Source: an uncultured bacterium (lineage in GTDB: Bacteria; Verrucomicrobiota; Kiritimatiellia; CAIKKV01; CAITUY01). From it: a stretch of DNA of 11,590 nucleotides. Shown here in pieces: positions 6,434 through 11,590 of this stretch. Made by a program: the position numbers and the translations under genes. The number at the start of each line of letters is the position of its first letter. The first letter of the stretch is position 1. Below the pieces are notes generated by a model. The model was not told the DNA's origin and did no database searches. It saw only the letters and a program-made list of their open reading frames with translations. Location: contig CAIZMS010000124.1 of NCBI GenBank assembly GCA_903934155.1, positions 1 through 11,590 on the forward strand, written 5' to 3'.

Positions 6434-7468
6434 ATGAGTTCACCGATTTCAATTTCTGATCTTGCCAGGGCAGCTGGAGTCTCCAAATCTACGGTCTCCC
6501 GAGTGCTGAATGGAAAGGCAACTTCCGCCCGGATCTGCGGCGCAACCCAGGCCCGCGTCCTGACCGCCGCGAACCAACTGGGCTACCAACCAAACCTGAT
6601 TGCCAGGAATATGGCCCTAGGCAAAGGAGTCTCGCTTAGCGGGAGTGCCATGGTTGCTCCCGAGGTGGCGGTGCCGGTGAAGCTTGTCCCCGAACCGGTG
6701 ATCGTTCCCGAGGTAGAGGCGGTGGCAGTGGAGGCGCCGGTGGAGCCTGTCCCTGAAGTGGCGGTTATTCCAGAGGTAGTGCCTGAACCCGAACAACCGA
6801 TACCTGTCCCCGAGATGGTCGTCCCCGAGGTGGCGGGGCCAGAGATCCCGCCCATCGTGGTGCTGCCGGTAGAGACTGTTCCTGAGCCAGTGGTTGTTCC
6901 CGAGGTAACGCCTGTCCCCGAGGCGGTAGTACCACCGCCAGTGGAGCCTGTTCCCGATGTTGTGGCGACACCGGAGCCTGTCCCCGCGGTGGTGCCTGTC
7001 CCCGAGCCAGTGCCCGAACCGGTGGTCGTTCCCGAGGTTGAAGTTCCCGTGGAGGGGCCCGATCTGGTTCCGATACCCGAACCAATTCCTGAAGTCGTGC
7101 CGCCGGTGAAGGCTGTCCCTGAGGTGGTGATCGTCCCCGAGGTGGTAGTACCGCCGCCAGTGGTGGCGCCAGTGGAGCCAGTTCCTGATGTGGTGGCGAC
7201 GGAGATCGCTCCCGTCGTGGTTACCGTGCCAACGACGCCGGAGCCTGTCCCTGCGGTGGTGCCTGTCCCCGAGCCAGTACCCGAACCGATCGTCGTTCCC
7301 GTGGTGGAAGTTCCTCTGGTCGTGTCCGATCCGGTGCCGATACCCGAACCCGTTCCTGAAGTCTTGCCGCCGGTGGAGGTTGCCCCAGAGTCGGTGCCGA
7401 TTCCCGAGATGGTGGCGCCGCCTGTGCTGGCGCCCGAACCGGCGCGTGAAATGGTTCCGATCCAATAG
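6434..7468 (+). CDS. LacI-type DNA-binding domain fused to a long Pro-Val-Glu repeat tail
   Basis: From the ATG at 6434 the protein is 344 residues. Residues about 4-64 form a typical LacI-family helix-turn-helix and hinge: ISDLARAAGVSKSTVSRVLN, TQARVLTAANQLGYQPNLIA, then RNMALGKG. The sugar-binding (periplasmic-binding-protein-like) domain expected next is missing. About 270 residues follow made almost wholly of Pro, Val, Glu, Ala and Ile in units such as PVPEPVPEPVVVPEV. A long unit starting PEPVPAVVPVPEPVPEP occurs twice, 89 residues (267 bp) apart. Such sequence is likely to form an extended rod. LacI domains bind palindromic operators as dimers; what this tail does is unknown. The minus strand of the repeat is also open in two frames because it is GC-rich and repetitive, but the LacI domain fixes the plus frame. 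A TTG three codons upstream is an alternative start. Confidence 0.7.
   Translation: MSSPISISDLARAAGVSKSTVSRVLNGKATSARICGATQARVLTAANQLGYQPNLIARNMALGKGVSLSGSAMVAPEVAVPVKLVPEPVIVPEVEAVAVEAPVEPVPEVAVIPEVVPEPEQPIPVPEMVVPEVAGPEIPPIVVLPVETVPEPVVVPEVTPVPEAVVPPPVEPVPDVVATPEPVPAVVPVPEPVPEPVVVPEVEVPVEGPDLVPIPEPIPEVVPPVKAVPEVVIVPEVVVPPPVVAPVEPVPDVVATEIAPVVVTVPTTPEPVPAVVPVPEPVPEPIVVPVVEVPLVVSDPVPIPEPVPEVLPPVEVAPESVPIPEMVAPPVLAPEPAREMVPIQ
6977..7305. repeat. Long imperfect DNA repeat, period 267 bp, inside the PVE-repeat region
   Basis: The stretch GAGCCTGTCCCCGCGGTGGT onward (from about 6974) recurs as GAGCCTGTCCCTGCGGTGGT (from about 7241), and about 60 bases match at each place with few changes. Shorter units of 9-15 bp built from CCTGTCCCCGAG and CCCGAGGTGGTG recur throughout 6655-7455. 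The strong DNA identity suggests recent internal duplication by slippage or unequal recombination. Confidence 0.65.
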
Positions 7469-7593
7469 ACGCCGGTGGTCACCGAAGCCGAGGGTGGCGA
7501 CGAGGTTCTTGGACCCAAGGACGCAGGACTGGGGAAGGAGTGGGTAAATTTTCGGGACGTATGACACTTGTTCGCTCCCGGCTATTCTGGAAT

Positions 7594-7599
7594 AAGGGG
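7594..7599 (+). promoter_or_regulatory. Ribosome-binding site choosing the start of the four-helix-bundle gene
   Basis: AAGGGG lies 3 bases before the ATG at 7603. This start gives MKPLFEKSGGYRKL, the N-terminus expected for the family, whereas the longer frame from GTG 7540 adds 21 residues that match nothing familiar. Confidence 0.5.
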
Positions 7600-7602
7600 C
7601 GA

Positions 7603-8376
7603 ATGAAGCCACTTTTTGAGAAATCGGGCGGATACCGGAAGTTAACCTCGTTTACATTTGCCACCTTGATTCATTTGGGAACAATCCGGTTCTGTAAGCG
7701 CTTCATCCCGTTCCGGGAAGATACGCTCGGCAAAACCACCGGCCAGATGATCGGTGCCGCACGTTCCGGGCGCCAGAATATTATCGAGGGATCAGAACGA
7801 TCAGGGACTTCTAAAGAAACGGAAATGAAACTCACCGATGTTGCAAGAGCCAGCCTAGCTGAATTGCTCGGCGATTTTGAAATGTCCCTGGCAGAACGAA
7901 ACACCATTCCCTGGAGCACACGATCCGGGGACTATCAGACTGTCTGGCAACTGACCCCACCACCTTTTGACTTCAGTGAGGATGTCATGCACGATTACTG
8001 AACCTATTTTCACCGCGAAAAGATGGCCTTTGTCCCTTGGAGTGGCAGCGATGACCCGGTAATCGCCGCCAATTCCCTGATAATTCTTATCCGGCGAACC
8101 ATGGCTATGCTGGGCGGACAATTGCAACATCAGGGCGCGGCCTTCCTGAGTGATGGCGGTTTCCGGGAACGCCTGCATCAATGCCGCTCTGAAGCGCGCG
8201 ATGCCGCCACATCAGGCGAGCCCTCCCCAGCCTGCCCCCTTTGCGAAAAACCAATGCAAAAGCGCAAGGCACGGGCAGGCAAAAATGCCGGCCACGATTT
8301 CTGGGGCTGCACCGCTTACCCAAGCTGTAAAGGAACCCGCCAGTTCGATCCCCCCTCCCCAAGTCCTGGGTCATGA
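7603..8376 (+). pseudogene. Four-helix-bundle 'suffix' protein with topoisomerase-type zinc finger, split by an in-frame TGA
   Basis: The reading from ATG 7603 is 257 codons with one TGA at codon 133 (7999-8001). The frame is the same on both sides. The first part has EKSGGYRKLTSFTFATLIH, GQMIGAARSGRQNIIEGSER and TSKETEMKLTDVARASLAEL, as in the four-helix-bundle proteins related to 23S rRNA intervening-sequence proteins. After the TGA come a matching last helix (VIAANSLIILIRR...MLGGQLQ), GGFRERLHQCR, and a C-terminal zinc finger (Cys211, 214, 236, 242; FWGCTAYPSCKGT). Restored, the length and order are those of the family with the 'suffix' domain. Related proteins act as small RNA- or retroelement-associated factors; the role of this one is unknown. 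TGA is the normal stop of several genes here, so a changed genetic code is not the reason. A Trp or Arg codon mutated to TGA, or readthrough, is likely. Confidence 0.75.
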
Positions 8377-8423
8377 GTCCACCATCCCTTTCCCCTTGAT
8401 CCCAATGCCGATTTTCTGCTCTG

Positions 8424-8936
8424 ATGGCTACATACCCCATGACCACTGCCGCCCAATGGATTCGAAGCCTGAAGCTTCTCCCCCACCCCGAGGGGGGATT
8501 TTACCGAGAAGTGTACCGTAGCGAGGAAACCCTGCCACGCAAGGCGCTGCCCTCCCGCTATTCCAAACCACGATCCATCTCGACCTCGATCTTCTACCTG
8601 TTGCGGGGACGCGACTGCTCCCGGTTCCACCGGTTGGCCTCCGATGAACTCTGGCACTTCCACGCGGGCAGCGCCTTGACCCTTCATGTGATTACTCCCC
8701 AAGGCCGATACCAGGCACGGCATCTGGGGGGAACCGGTCGAGGCGGACAATCACCTCAGGTGATCATCCCGCGACACCACTGGTTCGCGGCCACTGTCGA
8801 CACGCCTCGCCGCTACACGCTGGCCGGCTGCACGGTGGCGCCCGGGTTTGATTTTGCCGACTTTGAAATGGCAGACCCGGCTACCCTTCTCCGCCTTTGC
8901 CCGGAAAAAGCGGCCCTGATCCGGCGCTTAACCTGA
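8424..8936 (+). CDS. Cupin-fold DUF985 family protein
   Basis: This is 170 residues, or 165 if it starts at the ATG at 8439 (MTTAAQWIRSL), which fits the family better. Neither start has a clear Shine-Dalgarno. Family marks in order are LLPHPEGGFYREVYRS, STSIFYLLRGRDCSRFHRLA, SDELWHFHAGSALTLHVI, PQVIIPRHHWFAA and AGCTVAPGFDFADFEMAD. The small beta-barrel of these proteins resembles sugar-binding or isomerase cupins. The His and Glu in RFHRL...DELWHFH may contact a ligand or metal. The exact substrate is not established for the family. The gene starts about 48 bp after the interrupted four-helix-bundle gene on the same strand. Confidence 0.88.
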   Translation: MATYPMTTAAQWIRSLKLLPHPEGGFYREVYRSEETLPRKALPSRYSKPRSISTSIFYLLRGRDCSRFHRLASDELWHFHAGSALTLHVITPQGRYQARHLGGTGRGGQSPQVIIPRHHWFAATVDTPRRYTLAGCTVAPGFDFADFEMADPATLLRLCPEKAALIRRLT

Positions 8937-8956
8937 AAATTTCCCGCGAATCAACT

Positions 8957-8995
8957 ATCAGGGAAAACCTGATTCATTTTCAGGGTTTCCCCGAT
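8957..8995. repeat. Long imperfect hairpin between the cupin and response-regulator genes
   Basis: ATCAGGGAAAACCTGA (8957-8972) and TCAGGGTTTCCCCGAT (8980-8995) pair at 14 of 16 positions around a 7-base loop. It lies 20 bp past the cupin stop codon. No T-run follows, so it is not a classical terminator, though it may still stop or stabilise the cupin mRNA. Its right end touches the -35 box of the next gene, so it could also be a regulator-binding site. Confidence 0.5.
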
Positions 8996-9022
8996 TGTCG
9001 GAATTCCCGCTGAGTGTATATT
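8995..9022 (+). promoter_or_regulatory. Sigma70-like promoter of the response-regulator gene
   Basis: TTGTCG (8995-9000) and TATATT (9017-9022), spaced by 16 bases, lie about 50 bp upstream of the ATG at 9072. This would give a leader of about 40 bases. The ribosome-binding site is weak (AAGG, 10-13 bases before the ATG). Confidence 0.45.
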
Positions 9023-9071
9023 TAATCCTGTTGGTAACTTATCTGTCTTTAATCTTTGCAAGGCAAACGCC

Positions 9072-9572
9072 ATGAACCCGTTGATGAAAGTCGTTGTGAT
9101 CGATGATGATCCCTCGATTCTGGTGCTGATGCGACAAGTGCTTCAGCGAAAAGGGCACACTGTACAGACCTATGCGAACCCTCTTGAATGCCCGCTCTAC
9201 CAGGCCAAATCCTGCCCCTGCACCGCGGCGTCCCCCTGCCCCGATGCTGTCATCACCGACTACAATATGCCGGGGGTGAACGGCCTGGAATTTCTGGATG
9301 ATCTTCACACGCGTGGATGCCAATGCTTCCACCGCGCCATCATCACAGGAAAAGGCTTGAGCGAAACGGATCGAGAACGAATGGTCGAGCGTAACATTCC
9401 GTTATTCTTCAAGCCTCTGGAAATGCACCTTCTCTACAACTGGCTTGACTGGGTGGAGCAAAAGACCCGATGGAACCGCCACATCCAGACCCTGCCAACA
9501 TCCCCACAAGTCATCACCCCCCCTGCTCCGCGACCACTAATCGGAATCTGCGGAGACAGAGGGAATAACTGA
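9072..9572 (+). CDS. Single-domain response regulator (receiver) with a cysteine-rich insertion
   Basis: This 166-residue protein is a CheY-like receiver without a recognisable output domain. The acidic pocket is Asp11-13 (VVVIDDDPS). The phosphoacceptor is Asp63 in VITDYNMPGVNG. The switch Thr is Thr92 (IITGK), and the conserved Lys is Lys114 (FFKP). Between strand 2 and the phosphoacceptor strand is an unusual Cys cluster (Cys40, 48, 50, 56: ECPLYQAKSCPC...SPCPD), and two more cysteines, Cys83 and Cys85, lie just after the next helix. They could bind metal or act as a redox switch; this is inference. The last 30 residues are Pro-rich and look disordered. No histidine kinase is in the window. 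The gene converges on the esterase gene with 11 bp between stop codons. Confidence 0.88.
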   Translation: MNPLMKVVVIDDDPSILVLMRQVLQRKGHTVQTYANPLECPLYQAKSCPCTAASPCPDAVITDYNMPGVNGLEFLDDLHTRGCQCFHRAIITGKGLSETDRERMVERNIPLFFKPLEMHLLYNWLDWVEQKTRWNRHIQTLPTSPQVITPPAPRPLIGICGDRGNN

Positions 9573-9583
9573 AGCTAAACGTC

Positions 9584-11002
9584 TCAGGGCGCCAGGGTCG
9601 CCAGAAACGGCGAGGGCGGCAGGCCTTCGGCATTCCGGAGATTGGTCTGATCGGTCTCAAGCCAGCAGAACCGGACTGCCATAGGAACCTTGCCAGGCAC
9701 CGTCACGAGCACCCGGTCGCCTTGAATCGCGGCATCCGCCTTCACCCACGGGGCATTGGGCCCGGCATCGGCAACCTGCGCCTCGAATCCGGTTGGAGCC
9801 TTGTTGTCCGAAGTCACCAGGGAGTCCGCCGTATCCGTGAACTTGATCAGGACCGCGTCCTTCTTCAGCTTGGCCGACTTGAATACCGGCCCGGTGACCG
9901 ATTCGCCCAGTTCAATTCCATAGGTCTCGGCCAGAGCGAGACGGGCGAGCCGGGCTCCGATCTGGGGCTTGTTATCCGGATGGATGTTACCGAGATTATT
10001 GGGGTTATCCAGAGTGTGAATCATGCCCGTATTCGGCACAGTGGCGGCGACCCGGGCCTGGGCGGCACGGAGTTCACCCAACGCCTCGGGATCGTTCTTC
10101 CCATATCTGAACGGCGCGATCTCCACAAAATAGAACGGCATGTCCGGTCGCACGAACACCTCTCGCCAGGTGCTGATCAGATCCTTCATCTTCTGCTCAT
10201 ACGCCCCCTTGTCGCCCCGGTTCGACTCGCCCTGATACCAGATGGCACCCCGGATCGTCATCGGCGTCATGGGCGCAATCATCGCATTGTAAATAAATCC
10301 GCCCTTGTTTCCCGACTTCGTCTGGGGAGTCCAGGGCTCAATCCGGGTTCCGCCCCAGGCAGACTGAATCAAGCCGACCGGCACACCCAGCTTGGCCTGT
10401 AGATCCCGGCCGAAATAAAACGCTGTCGCCGAGAATGATCCCGAATGCGTCCCCACCTGAAGGATGGTTTCCGGCGAGCACGCGAACCACCCTTTGGTTC
10501 CCTTGAACACGGCCAGGGGACTATTGGTCTGAACCTTGTCGACCGAGAAAAGCCGCAACAACGGAAGATTGGCCGCCTCGCAGTCTTTCTTTCCAGAGGA
10601 GACCCCTAACAGACCCCACTCCATATTCGACTGTCCGGAGCAGAGCCAGACTTCGCCCACCAGGACATCCTCAACCGACGCCTCGTTGTGCCCCTGAACC
10701 ACCAGTTTTCGCGGTTCGGAACTGGCCTTCAGGGAGGGCAGCATGGCCGACCAGTTTCCTGTGGTATCCGCCATGGCACGCACCATCTCACCGGCAAATA
10801 GGACCCTCACCGGCTCACCGGGATTGGCCTTACCCCAAATATGAACAGGCATCCCGCGCTGCAGAACCATATGATCCATGAACACCGGATCCAAGGTCAC
10901 CGGCACCGGCATGATCGGCACACTGAAGGGAGGATTGGAGACACACGCCGAAATCAACAGAACACAGCCCAACATCAACCCATTGCGAATCGATCGAAAC
11001 AT
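9584..11002 (-). CDS. Sialate O-acetylesterase-type (SASA/SGNH) lipoprotein
   Basis: From the ATG at 11002 the protein is 472 residues. It is a lipoprotein: MFRSIRN, a hydrophobic stretch and the lipobox LISAC (Cys20). A beta domain follows (about 35-110: FMDHMVLQRGMPVHIWGKA). The catalytic SGNH/SASA domain has GEVWLCSGQSNMEW with nucleophile Ser125, the oxyanion-hole AWGGTRIEPW, AIWYQGESN with Asn261, and the catalytic region DNPNNLGNIHPDNK with His341. Enzymes of this group remove acetyl esters from sialic acids or from plant polysaccharides such as xylan; with GH5 nearby, a polysaccharide substrate is as likely as sialic acid. GGGAGAGG right before this ATG fixes the start over an ATG 14 codons upstream. 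It follows the RsmB-like gene by about 93 bp. Confidence 0.9.
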   Translation of the reverse strand: MFRSIRNGLMLGCVLLISACVSNPPFSVPIMPVPVTLDPVFMDHMVLQRGMPVHIWGKANPGEPVRVLFAGEMVRAMADTTGNWSAMLPSLKASSEPRKLVVQGHNEASVEDVLVGEVWLCSGQSNMEWGLLGVSSGKKDCEAANLPLLRLFSVDKVQTNSPLAVFKGTKGWFACSPETILQVGTHSGSFSATAFYFGRDLQAKLGVPVGLIQSAWGGTRIEPWTPQTKSGNKGGFIYNAMIAPMTPMTIRGAIWYQGESNRGDKGAYEQKMKDLISTWREVFVRPDMPFYFVEIAPFRYGKNDPEALGELRAAQARVAATVPNTGMIHTLDNPNNLGNIHPDNKPQIGARLARLALAETYGIELGESVTGPVFKSAKLKKDAVLIKFTDTADSLVTSDNKAPTGFEAQVADAGPNAPWVKADAAIQGDRVLVTVPGKVPMAVRFCWLETDQTNLRNAEGLPPSPFLATLAP

Positions 11003-11004
11003 AA

Positions 11005-11012
11005 CCTCTCCC
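11005..11012 (-). promoter_or_regulatory. Strong ribosome-binding site of the esterase gene
   Basis: GGGAGAGG on the minus strand ends 2 bases before the ATG at 11002, with the GGGAG core 5 bases away. It decides the start, because the upstream in-frame ATG at 11044 lacks such a site and would place 14 extra basic residues before the signal peptide. Confidence 0.65.
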
Positions 11013-11057
11013 TTTCTTTTGAATAACTTCTCGTTCATCACCATTGACTGCGCATAC

Positions 11058-11087
11058 CCTATACTATGGTTTGCGCAACCTGTCCAA
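11058..11087 (-). promoter_or_regulatory. Candidate promoter of the esterase gene
   Basis: On the minus strand TTGGAC (11082-11087) and TATAGG (11058-11063) are spaced by 18 bases, in the gap between the RsmB-like stop codon and the esterase start. The match is moderate. Transcription from the upstream gene is also possible. Confidence 0.25.
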
Positions 11088-11095
11088 CCACTCCA

Positions 11096-11590
11096 TTATT
11101 CCATTCGTTTCAGCACGGCGGCAAAGGCGCCATCGACGGCGTCTCGGGGCGGGAAAAGCTTGCGTTCGGCACCACGCGTGAAGCCGGGATGATCCTTGAG
11201 CCAGGATGTGACCATCCCCTCATCCTCCTCGGTTTCCAGACTGCAGGTGCTGTAGACAATCCGTCCCCCCACCCGAACCCGTTCAGCCGCTCCATTCAGG
11301 ATGGCCCGCTGGGTTTCGCACACTTTGGCCAACCGCTCCGGCGAAAATCGCCAGCGGGCATCCGCCCGGCGCCTCAACACTCCCGTATTCGTGCAGGGCA
11401 CATCGACCAGAATGCCATCGAACAAAAGACCAGCCAGTTCGGGCACCCCGACCCCACCCCGGCTACAGGCGGCCATATCGCCTTCAATGACCCGCACTCC
11501 TTCCAGATCCATCCGGGCTAGATTGTCGTGCAGGAACCCCATCCGGTCGGCATGGATATCCATGGCGGTCAGGGTTCCGCCGCCGCCCAT
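11096..11590 (-). CDS. RsmB/NOP2-type rRNA cytosine-C5 methyltransferase, C-terminal fragment
   Basis: The last 164 codons are present; the N-terminus lies beyond the right edge, so the Met at the edge is internal. Visible motifs are LTAMDIHADRMGFLHDNLAR (SAM-binding acidic strand), VRVIEGDMA, the motif IV DVPCTNTGVLRRRADARWR with its Pro-Cys, and the motif VI YSTCSLETEEDEG with the catalytic Thr-Cys. The C-terminus is FPPRDAVDGAFAAVLKR, the usual end of the family. Such enzymes methylate C5 of a cytosine in 16S rRNA (C967 for RsmB), using both cysteines. Without the N-terminal NusB-like domain it cannot be said whether this is RsmB or another member such as RsmF. Confidence 0.88.
   Translation of the reverse strand: MGGGGTLTAMDIHADRMGFLHDNLARMDLEGVRVIEGDMAACSRGGVGVPELAGLLFDGILVDVPCTNTGVLRRRADARWRFSPERLAKVCETQRAILNGAAERVRVGGRIVYSTCSLETEEDEGMVTSWLKDHPGFTRGAERKLFPPRDAVDGAFAAVLKRME

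Noticed and set aside
6583..7612. Long open frames on the minus strand across the repeat region (Gly-Thr-Ser rich and His-Arg rich).
   Set aside because: They are mirror images of the GC-rich PVE repeats, which lack stop codons in several frames. The LacI domain in the plus frame gives the only recognisable protein.
7999..8001. Alternative genetic code with TGA as a sense codon.
   Set aside because: TGA is the terminal stop of several intact genes here, such as the DUF2585, small lipoprotein, nuclease, esterase and response regulator genes.
8268..8295. CACGGGCAGGCAA, shared with the left half of the transposase palindrome.
   Set aside because: Only 13 bases match, the second arm is missing, and it is explained as coding sequence of the zinc finger (ARAGKN).
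9722..10402. A 226-residue open frame on the plus strand opposite the esterase gene.
   Set aside because: It is a shadow frame of the SASA coding sequence with no recognisable motif.

Overview
The window reads as a chromosomal segment of a Gram-negative, polysaccharide-degrading bacterium, probably of the PVC group (Verrucomicrobiota, Kiritimatiellota or Lentisphaerota). That placement is an inference from gene content: an EF-G-like GTPase start, a secreted GH5 glycoside hydrolase, a sialate O-acetylesterase-type lipoprotein, a REP-type transposase with a C-terminal Rossmann-like extension, and a four-helix-bundle 'suffix' protein. No rRNA or tRNA gene fixes it, and no CRISPR array is visible.

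Left block (1-3452, all minus strand). Reading in the direction of transcription, a small lipoprotein gene is followed closely by a secreted GH5 hydrolase, a DUF2585 membrane protein and, behind its own good sigma70-like promoter, a membrane-anchored rhodanese. A GC-rich nested palindrome follows the rhodanese. The start of an elongation-factor-G-like GTPase gene runs off the left edge.

Middle block (3635-8376) is accessory and partly decayed. It holds a REP-associated tyrosine transposase (RAYT, HUH/Y1 family) that seems fused to a DprA/SLOG-like domain and is split by a frameshift at a perfect 20-bp palindrome. Next come a dinD-like fragment with an internal stop, an ORF6N-domain fragment containing a 25-bp near-perfect palindrome, and an intact membrane-anchored Mrr-type nuclease with two zinc-binding modules. 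Divergent from the nuclease lies a LacI-type DNA-binding domain joined to about 270 residues of Pro-Val-Glu repeats in place of a sugar-sensor domain. A four-helix-bundle protein with a topoisomerase-type zinc finger, interrupted by one in-frame TGA, closes the block. The zinc finger of this last protein closely resembles that of the nuclease.

Right block (8424-11590) looks like ordinary chromosome: a cupin (DUF985) gene and a single-domain response regulator with a cysteine-rich insertion on the plus strand. Converging on these from the minus strand are a sialate O-acetylesterase-type lipoprotein gene and, upstream of it, the 3' end of an RsmB/NOP-type rRNA cytosine methyltransferase gene cut by the right edge.

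Functionally, GH5 and the esterase fit extracellular or periplasmic breakdown of complex polysaccharide. The middle block looks like a site that repeatedly receives mobile and defence-related genes. I see no complete known defence system. The most unusual items are the LacI-HTH/PVE-repeat protein, the RAYT/DprA-like fusion and the palindrome that coincides with its frameshift.
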